A stretch of 64,000 nt of DNA from JAAXIE01 sp965263155 (GCA_965263155.1 OZ253586.1:1240001-1304000), one strand, 5' to 3'. Positions 17,392 through 27,033 are shown, counted from the first letter of the stretch. The notes: generated by a model not told the origin, from the letters alone. A program made the numbers and translations.

Positions 17392-18465
17392 ATGCCCAAT
17401 ACCAAAGAGTTGAACCTGCTGTGCATGTCGGGACAGGGGTCCGTGCAGTCGGGCGAGGTGCTGGCCAAGCTCTACTCCGACCAAGGGCGTTATGTGTCGG
17501 TGAACGTCTACCCCGGCACCCGGGCACGCAGCGCCCCAGTCATCAACTACGTCAAGATATCCGATTCCCCGGGATTGGCCAGTTGCGCCAACTACCGCCC
17601 CGAAGAGGTGATTGTCTTTCAAGAAGAGCTCCTCCTGACTGCCAAAGAAAACAGCCACGAGCTGGTTGCCGACGCCATCGGGCGTATGAAGCGTGGTGTT
17701 CTGCTGGTGAACAGCCCCAAGCACCCCGGCGACCTTGACTTACCCTTTGACTTCGAAGGCGTCGTGGCCACGGTGGACGCCACCGAGATTGCGGAGCGGC
17801 TGCTGGGGCGTACACCCCCGCCTGTGGGCATCACCATGCTTGGTGCCTATGCCCGCATCACCGAGGCCGTGGACATGGCAGCCCTCAGTGAGTGCATACG
17901 CGACACCTTCCCCGGAAACCTAGGCGAGCGCAATGCCCAAGGGGCCTTGGAGGCCTACGAGAAGGTCGAGGCCCTGGGTGGAGTGCAGTTCCAGAGTGAA
18001 CGGCGCCCAGCCCGGATACAGCACGCCGAGATTTCGAGCCTGCCCCAGTACTACAGCTTTGACCGCTACGACAAGCTGCCCGGCTTCAGCAAGGGCAGCC
18101 CCTTTGTCTGGCGGGACAAGGTGCCAGTGTGCAACGACGGCCAGTGCATCTGCCCCGGCAGTTGCATCAGCGAGGTGATGTGCCCCGACGGCACGGGGTT
18201 CATCGTACGGGAGGGCCTGCTCCACCAAGGTTACCGAATTGACGTTGACTTCTGCCGTGGCTGTGGCATCTGTGTGGAGGTGTGCGTGGGGCATGCTCTC
18301 ACCATGGTGGACGAAGACCAGTTGCGCAAGGAACGCCCCAGCTACGAGGAAGTCACCGTTGAGCCCCACTGGCCTGAGGTGTCGGGGCACCAGCGGGCAG
18401 GCATGGAGGCCCTCATACCTTTACGGTTGCGTGAGGAGGGTCAGGGGCAAGGAGGGTCAGACTAA
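17392..18465 (+). CDS. 2-oxoacid:ferredoxin oxidoreductase, gamma and ferredoxin-type (delta) domains fused
   Basis: A 357-aa fusion. Residues 1-185 match the gamma subunit (GQGSVQSGEVLAKLYSDQG, then VITMLGAY-like text) that helps hold the active site. The C-terminal 130 residues form a delta-like ferredoxin domain with a canonical CxxCxxCxxxC (CRGCGICVEVC). A first Cys set (CNDGQCICPGSC) has irregular spacing, so one cluster may be modified. It passes electrons from the TPP site to ferredoxin. ATG 17392 has GGAGG 4 bases upstream; ATG 17371 is an alternative. It is the first gene of a three-gene operon with porA overlapping by one base. Confidence 0.85.
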   Translation: MPNTKELNLLCMSGQGSVQSGEVLAKLYSDQGRYVSVNVYPGTRARSAPVINYVKISDSPGLASCANYRPEEVIVFQEELLLTAKENSHELVADAIGRMKRGVLLVNSPKHPGDLDLPFDFEGVVATVDATEIAERLLGRTPPPVGITMLGAYARITEAVDMAALSECIRDTFPGNLGERNAQGALEAYEKVEALGGVQFQSERRPARIQHAEISSLPQYYSFDRYDKLPGFSKGSPFVWRDKVPVCNDGQCICPGSCISEVMCPDGTGFIVREGLLHQGYRIDVDFCRGCGICVEVCVGHALTMVDEDQLRKERPSYEEVTVEPHWPEVSGHQRAGMEALIPLRLREEGQGQGGSD

Positions 18466-19715
18466 TGGCCCAAGCTGTAAAGCGTACTGCCCTCACCGGC
18501 AACAAGGCAGCGGCCCATGCCCTCAAGCTGGCCCGAATTCAGGTGCTCTGCTCCTTCCCCATCGGCCCCTCCGACGAGGTGGGCGAGGAGACGGCGCGGA
18601 TGATTCAGCGTGGCGAGCTCGATGCGAAGCTCATTGAGCTGGAGCACGAGCGCAGTACTATGAACGCCCAGATCACCGCCACCCAAGGAGGTGTGCGGTG
18701 CGCCTTTGCCACCAACTCCGAGGGCCTGCTCATCGCCGCTCAGCAGCTCATTTTCGCCTCATACGCCCGCATACCCATCGTACTAGTGGTGGCCCATCGC
18801 GCCTTGGAGCCACCCGCCGTGGTGCGCACGGACGATCACGACACGGTGATGTACCGCGACATCCACTGGATTCACTATCACTGCGAGAATGCCCAAGATG
18901 TTCTTGACACCCTGATCCAGGCGTACCGGGTGGGCGAGGACCCCAACGTGCTGCTGCCCACCTTCATGACCTACGATGGATGGGAGGTGTCCCACAACAG
19001 CTACCCCGTGGAGCTACCTTCGCAGGAGGCTATCGATGCCTTTCTGCCTAGCTTCCAGCTTCCGTCCGACATCGACTTTGTGAAGAACCTGGACTTCGCC
19101 CAGTACTACTCCGGCCCACGTATGAGCGGCTACGGCTACATCGACGTCGAGCGTGAGTACATGGAGAGGCGGTACCAGCTCGACCAAGCCCTGAACGTGA
19201 CCACCAAGCAGGCCATCCAGAGTGCCCACGCCGACTACCTGAGGCTCAATGGTCGTGGTTACGGCGGTCTCATTGAGGCTGAGGGCATCGAGGATGCCGA
19301 AGTGGCAGTCGTGGCCATGGGGTCGCTGGCTTCCACCTCCCGCTACGCGGCGCAGCTTATGCAGGAGCAGGGCAAGCGGGTGGCCTTGGTGAAGGTGCGG
19401 GCTTTCCGTCCCTTCCCTGGCGAGGAACTGGTGACAGCCCTCAAGGGCGTGAAGGCCGTGGTGGTGCTGGACCGCAACCCGGTGGCAGCCGTCTACCACG
19501 ACCTGCGCAGCGCCATGTTCGGGCAGGTTGACGCTCCCATTGTTTTGGGCCGTATCGCAGGTCTAGGTGGACGGGACGTAACCTTCTACGACGTGATGTA
19601 CATGGCAGAAGAGGCTTTGGAGGCCACCCGTCGCGGCTACACGCAGCGACAGCATGCGTGGCACTTCGAGACCATTGAAGACGAGGATATGCTGGCCCAA
19701 GCGCTTAGTCGCTGA
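18465..19715 (+). CDS. porA: 2-oxoacid:ferredoxin oxidoreductase alpha subunit
   Basis: A 416-aa protein with the pyrimidine-binding domain of PorA at residues 20-240 (SFPIGPSDEVGEE, then ITATQGGVRCAFATNSEGL). Domain II at 280-400 contains VAVVAMGSLASTSRYA and ALVKVRAFRPFPGEEL. With the beta subunit it decarboxylates a 2-oxoacid such as pyruvate and makes acyl-CoA plus reduced ferredoxin. The ATG overlaps the preceding stop (TAATG). An oxygen-sensitive enzyme of this kind fits a low-oxygen or flexible metabolism. Which 2-oxoacid is used is not certain. Confidence 0.9.
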   Translation: MAQAVKRTALTGNKAAAHALKLARIQVLCSFPIGPSDEVGEETARMIQRGELDAKLIELEHERSTMNAQITATQGGVRCAFATNSEGLLIAAQQLIFASYARIPIVLVVAHRALEPPAVVRTDDHDTVMYRDIHWIHYHCENAQDVLDTLIQAYRVGEDPNVLLPTFMTYDGWEVSHNSYPVELPSQEAIDAFLPSFQLPSDIDFVKNLDFAQYYSGPRMSGYGYIDVEREYMERRYQLDQALNVTTKQAIQSAHADYLRLNGRGYGGLIEAEGIEDAEVAVVAMGSLASTSRYAAQLMQEQGKRVALVKVRAFRPFPGEELVTALKGVKAVVVLDRNPVAAVYHDLRSAMFGQVDAPIVLGRIAGLGGRDVTFYDVMYMAEEALEATRRGYTQRQHAWHFETIEDEDMLAQALSR

Positions 19716-19767
19716 GGGCACCAGCGTCGAATCCCACACCCGTAGGAACGGCGAGAGGAAGGCGAGA

Positions 19768-20631
19768 ATGCCTATCAAGATGGTGATGGAGACCGAGCCC
19801 AAGCGCGTCTTCATGAACGTTACCGCCAACCAGTGCCCCGGCTGCCCGGAGAACCTAGCTACGCGATTGGTGATGCACATCGTGTTCGACTACCTAGCCG
19901 AGCAGCAGCCCATCGTTTTCGGTCAAGGGTGTGGCATCGGGCGCGATTTCCTGCAGCGCAGTGGTCTGGGCACTCATGACAGCGGTATTGTCGGCCTGCT
20001 CACCGCCATGCAGGTGCGGAACATCGATCGGCCCATCGTGGTGATTGATGGTGACGGCCAGATAGACATCGGCTTGGAGGATTTGGCCACCGCCTTTCAG
20101 CAAGGCTACAAATACCTCCATGTGGTGTGCGACAACCAAGCCCACGCTGCCAGTGGTAGCCACGCCACGGGCAGCACAGAACCTTTGGCTCGCACCAGCG
20201 TACGCCCCGCAGGCAAGCTGCGCCATCCCAAGCACTTCCCCTTGATGCTTATGCATAGCGGCGCGGAGTATGTGGCCACGGCGTCCACTTCCCACCCCCA
20301 AGACTTGGAGCGCAAAATCAAAGCAGCCTGCACACGGCTGCCCGCATTCATTCAGATACTCACGCCCTGCAACCCCTCTTGGGGCTACGACGATCACAAG
20401 GGAGTGGAGGTCTCGCGCTTGGCAGTGGAGTCGGGCATGTGGCCCCTTTACGAGTGGAAAGACGGCGTATTCGGCCGCCAGAACATCCCCCGCAAGGCGA
20501 CAGTCAAGGAGTACGCCGCCTCCCAACGACGGTATGCCCACCTCACCGAGGACGACCTGAAACTGATGGAAGCGTACGTCGGCGACCTCGATTCCACCAT
20601 AGGTAAGCTGCAGAAGGGTTTCTCCGGCTGA
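19768..20631 (+). CDS. porB: 2-oxoacid:ferredoxin oxidoreductase beta subunit (TPP-binding)
   Basis: A 287-aa TPP-binding subunit. CPGCPENLATRLV near residue 18 and GQGCGIGRDF give the Cys residues for a 4Fe-4S cluster. The thiamine motif is GDGQIDIGLEDL ending at CDNQ. The C-terminus LTPCNPSWGYDDHKGVEVSR is typical of PorB. The start ATG follows GAGAGGAAGG. It completes the gamma/delta-alpha-beta operon with a 52-base gap after porA. An acyl-CoA ligase follows 65 bases downstream, possibly co-transcribed. Confidence 0.92.
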   Translation: MPIKMVMETEPKRVFMNVTANQCPGCPENLATRLVMHIVFDYLAEQQPIVFGQGCGIGRDFLQRSGLGTHDSGIVGLLTAMQVRNIDRPIVVIDGDGQIDIGLEDLATAFQQGYKYLHVVCDNQAHAASGSHATGSTEPLARTSVRPAGKLRHPKHFPLMLMHSGAEYVATASTSHPQDLERKIKAACTRLPAFIQILTPCNPSWGYDDHKGVEVSRLAVESGMWPLYEWKDGVFGRQNIPRKATVKEYAASQRRYAHLTEDDLKLMEAYVGDLDSTIGKLQKGFSG

Positions 20632-20696
20632 GTAAGGGTCTCGCTGTGACGCCCGCTGGCTGAGTGGGCGTCGGATGACGCCTGCGGCCGACGGAT

Positions 20697-22313
20697 ATGA
20701 CACTGATGACACAGCCTTGGCTTCGCCACTACCCTACCGGCCTTGGAGCCAGCCTCGATTACCCCTCCATTCCCTTATATCGGTTGTTGCAGGACTCTGC
20801 CCGCCGTTTCCCGTCGCGGGTTGCCATTATCTCCTTCGATGGAGAGTCTGGGCGGGAGACTGCGGCCAAGAGCTACCGCGCGTTGGACGACGAGTCTTCA
20901 AGGTTGGCGGCGGCCTTGGCCGAACTGGGTGTCGGCAAGGGTGATCGTGTCGCCTACTACCTGCAGAACTCGCCGTCTTTGGTCCTCAGCTTCTACGCCA
21001 TCCTCAAGGCCGGGGCCGTCCCCGTCCCCTGTAACCCCATGTATCAATCCGACGAGCTTACCCACCAACTGAGCGACTGTGGCGCGTCTACGATCGTATG
21101 CGACGCGCAATCGCTGCTAGTGGTGGAGCATGTGCGGGAGCACATAGGGTTGGAGCGGGTGGTGGTTGCGGATGTGGCCGATGTCCCGCGCCATGCCTAC
21201 AGCATGAACGACTTGATAGCGCAGCACCTCCCTCTGGAGCCCCTATCTGACATAACACCGGAGGAGGACTTGGCGTTGCTCCCCTACACCGGCGGGACAA
21301 CGGGAGTGCCCAAGGGGGCGATGCTGACCCACGCCAACCTAGTGGCCAACGCCATTCAGTTCTCACGTTGGTTTGACTACCGGCCCGGCGAGGAGACGTT
21401 TATCGCCGTCTTACCGCTGTCTCATATCGGTGGCATCGCTGGGGTGATGAGTGTGCCGATTGCCGTCGGCGGGACCATCATCCTCTTCCGGCGCTTCCAC
21501 CCTCAAGGCGTGTTCCAGGCCATTGAGGGATATCGTGCCACCAGATTTCTTGGCGTTCCCACCATGTACATCAACCTGCTGGGCCAACCCGATTCTGGGC
21601 AATACGATCTGTCGTCCTTGGGGCCCAGCCGCACCAGTGCTGCCCCCTTGCCTGAAGCGGTGAAGGAGTCATTCGACAAGCTGGTGGGTCGCGACGTTCT
21701 CATAGAGGGCTATGGCCTCACGGAGACGTCGCCCCTCACCCATGTAAACCCGCCCCAGCGGGCGCTCCTAGGTTCTATGGGCATCCCCCTGCCCGACACC
21801 GATGCTCGCGTCGTCGATCCGGACGACCGCACCAAGGTCCTCACAGCAGGCGAAATCGGCGAACTGGCGCTCCGGGGCCCCCAAGTGATGCGGGGCTACT
21901 GGAACCGTCCCGACGCTACTGCTGAAGTGATGCTGGATGGCTGGTTCCACACGGGCGATCTAGCCCGCATGGACGAGGATGGCTACTTCTATATTGTCGA
22001 CCGCATCAAGGACGTGATTAACGCTGCCGGGTTCAAGGTGTGGCCCCGGGAGGTGGAGGAGGTGCTGTACCGCCACCCTATGGTCCGCATGGCAGCGGTG
22101 GCGGGCACCTCCGACTCCTACCGCGGTGAGACCGTCAAGGCCACTATCGTCCTGAAGGACACCGCATCCGACTCCCAAGACACCATTCGCGACGCCCTCA
22201 CGGCCCATTGCCGCAGCCAACTGGCGGCCTACAAAGTCCCCCGCATCATCGAGTTCCGGGACAGCCTGCCTGTAAGCTCTGCAGGCAAGGTGCTGAGGCG
22301 CGAACTGCGCTAG
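20697..22313 (+). CDS. AMP-forming acyl-CoA synthetase/ligase
   Basis: A 538-aa ANL-superfamily enzyme. The P-loop is YTGGTTGVPKGAMLTH, the aromatic motif GYGLTETSPLTH, then GWFHTGDLARMDEDGY and the hinge DRIKDVINAAGFKVWPREVEE. The catalytic Lys is in SSAGKVLRREL at the C-terminus. It adenylates a carboxylic acid and joins it to CoA, probably a fatty or aromatic acid. Two ATGs 9 bases apart are possible and neither has a strong ribosome site. Downstream of porB on the same strand, it could feed CoA esters into the same catabolism as the CoA-transferase at 24.7 kb. Confidence 0.9.
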   Translation: MTLMTQPWLRHYPTGLGASLDYPSIPLYRLLQDSARRFPSRVAIISFDGESGRETAAKSYRALDDESSRLAAALAELGVGKGDRVAYYLQNSPSLVLSFYAILKAGAVPVPCNPMYQSDELTHQLSDCGASTIVCDAQSLLVVEHVREHIGLERVVVADVADVPRHAYSMNDLIAQHLPLEPLSDITPEEDLALLPYTGGTTGVPKGAMLTHANLVANAIQFSRWFDYRPGEETFIAVLPLSHIGGIAGVMSVPIAVGGTIILFRRFHPQGVFQAIEGYRATRFLGVPTMYINLLGQPDSGQYDLSSLGPSRTSAAPLPEAVKESFDKLVGRDVLIEGYGLTETSPLTHVNPPQRALLGSMGIPLPDTDARVVDPDDRTKVLTAGEIGELALRGPQVMRGYWNRPDATAEVMLDGWFHTGDLARMDEDGYFYIVDRIKDVINAAGFKVWPREVEEVLYRHPMVRMAAVAGTSDSYRGETVKATIVLKDTASDSQDTIRDALTAHCRSQLAAYKVPRIIEFRDSLPVSSAGKVLRRELR

Positions 22314-22459
22314 GGATTCGCGGAGTGGAATTGCCCGATGTGGAGCGGGCCTCCCACGCAGATACGTGTTGCCACCTACCACGACCTGGCAAACTACCGC
22401 TTCCTTGAGACAACGGCAGTGTAGGCGTCTGCGCCTCTCGTCACTCAGACCCAACTTCC

Positions 22460-23860
22460 TTAAATCGCTGGCCGCTGCTTGTACCACCCTGCGTGTTGCT
22501 GGTAGGTGTAGGCCGCCCGGATGACCGTCTCCTCCTCGAAGGGCCTGCCAGCTATCTGCAGGCCCAAGGGCAGACCGCTTTCGGTGAAGCCGCAGGGTAC
22601 TGAGATAGCGGGCATGCCGGTCTCGTTGAATGGAGCGGTGAAGCTGCGCCCCAAGACGACCGTCGACGGGTCGAAGCTGTCGAACAGGGGCGCTGGCCCT
22701 AACATGGTGGGGCAGCCGATGAGGTCCACTCGCTGCATCACCTCGGCGAACTCACGCCGGATACGGCTGCGCGCCTGCTGCGCCTTGACGTAGTCGCCAG
22801 AGCCGAACAGCCCACCTAAGTAGAAGCGGTGGCGCACGACGGGGCCAAAGTTCTGGGGTTGCGTTTGCAGGTTGGCCTTGTGGTAGGCGTAAGCCTCGCT
22901 CATCATGATCAGCCAGTTGGCTGGGCCTGCGAGATCGAGGCTGGGGATGTTCACCTCCTCGAGACGGGCCCCCAGACTCTCCAAGTCCGCTAGGGCCTTC
23001 TCTACGGCCGCCAGTATCTCGGGATCGGCCCCCGCGCTGGCGTCGAAGAAATAGTGGCGTGGCACACCGATGACCAGCCCGTTAACGTCCTCCCGCAGTG
23101 CCGACGCGTAGTCCGGGACGGGTGACCGGCTGCTGGTGGCGTCGTCAGGGTCGTGCCCAGCGATGGCCTGCATCATGTGGGCGGTGTCTTCAACCGTCCA
23201 TGTCATAGGGCCCACATGGTCGAGCGACCAGCTAAGGGGCAGAACGCCGTGTCGGCTCACGCGCCCGTAGGTGGGCTTCAGCCCAACAATGCCACAGTAG
23301 GACGCAGGCCCTCGGATGGAACCTCCCGTGCATGAGCCCAACGTGCCCATGCAGGTACCCGCGGCGATACCCGCACCCGAGCCGCTGCTTGAACCGCCGG
23401 TCACGTAGTCCAGATTCCAAGGATTGCGCGGTGACTCGTACAAACTGGCGGGGAATCCCAAGGCGAACTCATGCATGGTGAGCTTGCCCAGCAGTACGGT
23501 GCCTGCCTCCCGCAGGCGGGTCACTACCGTGGCGTCGTTATCGGGCACACGGTGCTCCAGTACCTTGGACTGGGCCATGGTAGGCACGCCGGCAGTGTCG
23601 TACAGGTCCTTCAGGGCGATGGGGATGCCGTGCAGCGGGCCACGGTAGTTGCCCCTCGAAATTTCCGCTTCGGCCGCCCGTGCTGCTTCTATAGCCGCCT
23701 CAGGCAGTAGGGTGATGTAGGACTTCAGCCGGTCATCGATGGCCTCAATACGGTCTAGGAAGGCTTGAGTTAGCTCGACAGGCGATAGTTGGCGGTTGCG
23801 GATGAGCCCGGCCGCCTCGTGGATGCTCAGATGGTGGAGGGCTTGGCTGGAAGTCGTCAT
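22460..23860 (-). CDS. Amidase-signature enzyme (GatA-like amidase)
   Basis: A 466-aa amidase-signature hydrolase with the Ser-cisSer-Lys triad: Lys in IALKDLYDTAG, cis-Ser in GGSSSGSGAGIAAG and the nucleophile in GSCTGGSIRGPASYCG. The C-terminus GLPLGLQIAGRPFEEETV matches the family. It hydrolyses an amide or, in GatA, glutamine; a free-standing amidase of xenobiotics is more likely than GatA because no gatB is near. Its start overlaps by 4 bases the small upstream gene, so translation is coupled. Confidence 0.9.
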   Translation of the reverse strand: MTTSSQALHHLSIHEAAGLIRNRQLSPVELTQAFLDRIEAIDDRLKSYITLLPEAAIEAARAAEAEISRGNYRGPLHGIPIALKDLYDTAGVPTMAQSKVLEHRVPDNDATVVTRLREAGTVLLGKLTMHEFALGFPASLYESPRNPWNLDYVTGGSSSGSGAGIAAGTCMGTLGSCTGGSIRGPASYCGIVGLKPTYGRVSRHGVLPLSWSLDHVGPMTWTVEDTAHMMQAIAGHDPDDATSSRSPVPDYASALREDVNGLVIGVPRHYFFDASAGADPEILAAVEKALADLESLGARLEEVNIPSLDLAGPANWLIMMSEAYAYHKANLQTQPQNFGPVVRHRFYLGGLFGSGDYVKAQQARSRIRREFAEVMQRVDLIGCPTMLGPAPLFDSFDPSTVVLGRSFTAPFNETGMPAISVPCGFTESGLPLGLQIAGRPFEEETVIRAAYTYQQHAGWYKQRPAI

Positions 23861-24075
23861 GGCGTCACCTCTCCGCTGGCGTTTGGAAGCCCGCTCGCCC
23901 TAGGTAGGAAGATTCCTGAGACTTCTTCCTCGGAGAGGTCGGCTTCATACAGGGGTTTCAAGCGCTCTTCGAAGGCGTCGTAGAAGGTGCGCAACTGCTG
24001 CAGCTCGTCGTCGGACATTGAGAGCCCGGCGCGGCGCACTAGGAAGCGGAACTCGTCGTTGGTGGGTGAGGTCAT
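23857..24075 (-). CDS. Small amidase-partner protein (GatC-like position)
   Basis: A 72-aa protein with a helical N-terminal part (DEFRFLVRRAGLSMSDDELQQLRTFYDAFEERL) and a short tail containing EEEVSGIFLP. Its size, its position just before an amidase and its 4-base overlaps on both sides suggest a GatC-like or DUF4089-like helper that stabilises the amidase. I cannot name the family with certainty. It overlaps HicB by 4 bases upstream. Confidence 0.65.
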   Translation of the reverse strand: MTSPTNDEFRFLVRRAGLSMSDDELQQLRTFYDAFEERLKPLYEADLSEEEVSGIFLPRASGLPNASGEVTP

Positions 24076-24341
24076 GATAGTGCCGACCTTTCAGTAGCTT
24101 CTCGCACCATTTGGATGGTCGTGAGAGTGCATCCCGGCGGAACTTCAATGGTTTCTGTAGAGCTGGGAGTCATGAGTTCCATGCCGTCTCGCTCGGCCTC
24201 AATAGCGTAATCTTCCAAGGCTGCTTCGGCGTTGGAGATGGCCTCTCCTAACGTATCTCCCATCGCCACGATTCCCGGCAGGTCTGGGAACCAAATGCCA
24301 TAGTCATCCCCGCCGCCCTCAATAATCGCAGGATATCTCAT
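24072..24341 (-). CDS. hicB: HicB-family antitoxin
   Basis: An 89-aa protein beginning MRYPAIIEGGGDDYGIWFPDLPG, the RNase-H-like HicB fold. LGEAISNAEAALEDYA and a Pro-rich strand follow. No C-terminal helix-turn-helix is evident. It neutralises the HicA toxin, whose gene ends one base upstream. Unusually it overlaps the amidase-partner gene by 4 bases, joining the toxin-antitoxin module to an enzyme operon. Confidence 0.88.
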   Translation of the reverse strand: MRYPAIIEGGGDDYGIWFPDLPGIVAMGDTLGEAISNAEAALEDYAIEAERDGMELMTPSSTETIEVPPGCTLTTIQMVREATERSALS

Positions 24342-24342
24342 G

Positions 24343-24543
24343 TTAGTCCTCCCAACCCGCTTGCTTGGCTATGGATCGGGCCACCCCTAGCTTGACATTC
24401 CGGTGCCGAGGCAGGGTTATGATGCCTCGCATATCTGGGTGTCGATAGATGTCATGGTTTGCACCGTGCCTCTGCATGTACCAGCCTTCATGCTCTAACC
24501 GCTCTCTGATGCGCTGCGTTCTGGTTTCCGGCACACGGCCCAT
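24343..24543 (-). CDS. hicA: HicA-family mRNA interferase toxin
   Basis: A 66-aa dsRBD-like toxin with the family signature: IRERLEHEGWYMQRHGANHDIYRHP contains the catalytic His in GANHDIY, followed by GIITLPRHRNVKLGVARSI. I start it at the ATG 24543 because family proteins are 60-80 aa. The open frame runs further upstream to 24654 without similarity. It cleaves mRNA independently of ribosomes until bound by HicB. Confidence 0.87.
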   Translation of the reverse strand: MGRVPETRTQRIRERLEHEGWYMQRHGANHDIYRHPDMRGIITLPRHRNVKLGVARSIAKQAGWED

Positions 24544-24688
24544 ACTACCACGCAAGAAGATGCATCCATAAGCGGGTAAGGGTCGACGTCGATATGACTG
24601 TGACTCGCACCTTCCAGCTTGACGCTCCCTTACGCCCCACCTAGAATCGGCCAAGTGCCTCAGGTAGGCCGGCTAGGAGGAACCACCT

Positions 24689-25906
24689 ATGAGCAAGGCT
24701 TTGGAAGGTATGCGGGTGATAGACATGACCCACGACCAAGCGGGACCGTCCTGTACTCAGATGCTGGCTTGGCTGGGGGCCGAGGTCATCAAGATCGAGA
24801 TACCCGATGGCCGTGGCGACCGCGCCCGCTGGCTGCGCCGCGACGACCCCGATAAAGATAGCTTCTTCTTCCTACTGCTCAATAACAACAAGAAGAGCAC
24901 CACGCTTGACCTACGCAACCCCAAGGGTAAGGAGCTGTTCAAGACCTTGGTAGCCCAAGCCGATATCATGGTGGAGAATCGCGGTCCGGGTGCGATGGAC
25001 CGTCTGGGATTGGGTTACGACGACCTGAGCGCCATTAACCCCGGCCTGATTTACGCCTCGGTGAAGGGCTTTGGCTCCTACGGGCCGTACGCGGACTACA
25101 AGTGCTTCGAGCCGGTAGCCCAAGCCACCAGCGGGGCCATGAGCATTACCGGCTATGCCGACAGTCCGCCCACCCCATCCGGTGTAAATGTGGGTGACTC
25201 CGGTACTGGGATGCACATGGCGATAGGCATACTGGCAGCAGTGGTGCAACGCCAGTCCACCGGCAGGGGTCAGAAGGTGGAAGTGGCCATGCAGGAGGCA
25301 GTGCTCAACCTCACTAGGGTGCAGTTCACTAGCACTCTCTCCACCGGTGTGCCGGTGCCCCGGGCTGAGAGCCATCTTGGCGGAGCCGGGGGGGAGGTGC
25401 GTGGCCTCTTCAGGTGCGCCCCCGCAGGCGAGAACGAGTACGTCTTTCTTCTCGTGCCCTCGGACATACCGGGCATGTTCAACGCCGCCGTCCGTGCCAT
25501 GGGCCGTGAGGAGTTGCTGGAAGACCCGCGATTCGCCGACCGGAACATCCGCGATCAACACGGTGCCGAGCTGGCGGCGATTATTCAGGAGTGGACATCG
25601 ACGCGGGACAAGGAAGACGTGATGGCAGCCTTTGCTGGGGAAGGCGTCCCTTGTGGGGCTGTGTTCGACACCTCCGAGGTGCTGGCCAATCCACACCTGC
25701 GGGAGCGGGGAATGGTCACCGAGATCGACCATCCCACCCGTGGCCGTGTCTCAATCATCGGGTGTCCTGTGAGGCTGTCGGACTCGCCGGTGGAGGTCGT
25801 GCCTGCGCCCCTGTTCAGCCAGCACTCCGATGAGATTTTCACCACCCTGGGCGGGCTGACCCAGCAAGAGGTGGACGAATTGCGCAGTCAAGGCGCTGTC
25901 GTTTAG
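24689..25906 (+). CDS. CaiB/BaiF-family CoA-transferase
   Basis: A 405-aa class III CoA-transferase. It has the N-terminal MSKALEGMRVIDMTHDQAGP, then AWLGAEVIKIEIPDGRGDRAR, and GPGAMDRLGLGYDDLSAINPGLIYASVKGFG. The catalytic Asp is in GDSGTGMHMAIG. It moves CoA between an acyl-CoA and a free acid through an aspartyl-CoA intermediate. SAR202-like genomes carry many. The ATG has TAGGAGG upstream. An LLM gene follows 80 bases later on the same strand and may share its transcript. Confidence 0.92.
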   Translation: MSKALEGMRVIDMTHDQAGPSCTQMLAWLGAEVIKIEIPDGRGDRARWLRRDDPDKDSFFFLLLNNNKKSTTLDLRNPKGKELFKTLVAQADIMVENRGPGAMDRLGLGYDDLSAINPGLIYASVKGFGSYGPYADYKCFEPVAQATSGAMSITGYADSPPTPSGVNVGDSGTGMHMAIGILAAVVQRQSTGRGQKVEVAMQEAVLNLTRVQFTSTLSTGVPVPRAESHLGGAGGEVRGLFRCAPAGENEYVFLLVPSDIPGMFNAAVRAMGREELLEDPRFADRNIRDQHGAELAAIIQEWTSTRDKEDVMAAFAGEGVPCGAVFDTSEVLANPHLRERGMVTEIDHPTRGRVSIIGCPVRLSDSPVEVVPAPLFSQHSDEIFTTLGGLTQQEVDELRSQGAVV

Positions 25907-25986
25907 GGGCACCCCTCAAAAGCACACTCCGAACGAAAAACGCCCCGAGTAGGCTCAATAACCTGACTTGACTGGGAGGCCCTTCT

Positions 25987-27033
25987 ATGGCGTCGCCTGT
26001 ACACTTTGGCATCTTCGACTGGATTGACAGTAACGGACTTAGCATCGCCGATAACTACGATATGCGTCTGCGGATGCTGGAGTACGCCGACGAGGCTGGC
26101 TTCTACTGCTATCACCTGGCGGAGCATCAGGGTTCGCCCTTGGGGATGGCCCCGTCTCCCGGCCTTTTTCTGGCAGCAGCCGCACAGCGGACGAAACGCA
26201 TCCGTCTAGGCCCGCTGGTCTACCTACTGCCCATCTACAACCCCCTCAGACTGGCCCAAGAAATATGCATGCTGGACCACCTCAGTCGCGGTCGTTTGGA
26301 CCTAGGCGTGGGGCGTGGCATCTCGCCCATCGAGCTCTCCTTCTACAACGTGGGCACCGACGAATCCCGAGGCATGTTCGAAGAGGCCCTCGACATAATC
26401 ACCCAAGGACTCACCAACGGAGTCATCAAATACCAAGGCAAGCATTACTCCTTCGAGGACGTGCAGTTGCACATGGAGCCGTACCAACGCCCGTACCCGC
26501 CTCTGTGGTATCCCACGGATAACGTGGAGCGGACCGAGTGGCTGGCGCGCCAAGGCTTCAACACAATCACCCATTACCCTCCTATGGACAAAGTCCGGGA
26601 ACTGTTCGACCTCTATAAGCAGGTCTGGCAGGACCACCAAGGGGACGACGGGCGGCTCAACGGGCACGAACCGGACCCCAAGTACGGCATCGTGCGCCAT
26701 GTATATGTTGGGGAGACGGACCAAGAGGCGCTGAGCGATGCCAAGGCTGCCTTCGCCCACTTCAACGACAACTTCAACTACCTGCGGACTGTGAGAGGTG
26801 ATCCCGGTCGCACCGCGTTCCTAGGCGACTTCGAGGCGCGTATGGCCGACGGCCTGCACGTCGTGGGTTCGCCTGACTCAGTCGTCGAGCAGGTGCGTCA
26901 TCACATTGACGCCACCGGCACCAACTACTTCGTGAGCTCCTTCTTCTTCGGGAACCTCACCGAGGAGCAGACGCTGAACTCCCTGAAGCTGTTTGCGGAG
27001 AAGGTGTTGCCGGAGTTCGCCTCTGGGAACTGA
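25987..27033 (+). CDS. LLM-class flavin-dependent monooxygenase
   Basis: A 348-aa bacterial-luciferase-like protein. It shows YADEAGFYCYHLAEHQGSP, LGPLVYLLPIYNPLRLAQEICMLDHLSRGRLDLGVGRG, and the C-terminal GSPDSVVEQVRHHIDATG. This layout matches FMNH2-dependent monooxygenases (Group C) that insert oxygen into or oxidatively cleave organic substrates. GGGAGG precedes the ATG. The substrate is unknown. It probably works with the upstream CoA-transferase in catabolism of recalcitrant organic matter, an inference from context only. Confidence 0.9.
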   Translation: MASPVHFGIFDWIDSNGLSIADNYDMRLRMLEYADEAGFYCYHLAEHQGSPLGMAPSPGLFLAAAAQRTKRIRLGPLVYLLPIYNPLRLAQEICMLDHLSRGRLDLGVGRGISPIELSFYNVGTDESRGMFEEALDIITQGLTNGVIKYQGKHYSFEDVQLHMEPYQRPYPPLWYPTDNVERTEWLARQGFNTITHYPPMDKVRELFDLYKQVWQDHQGDDGRLNGHEPDPKYGIVRHVYVGETDQEALSDAKAAFAHFNDNFNYLRTVRGDPGRTAFLGDFEARMADGLHVVGSPDSVVEQVRHHIDATGTNYFVSSFFFGNLTEEQTLNSLKLFAEKVLPEFASGN

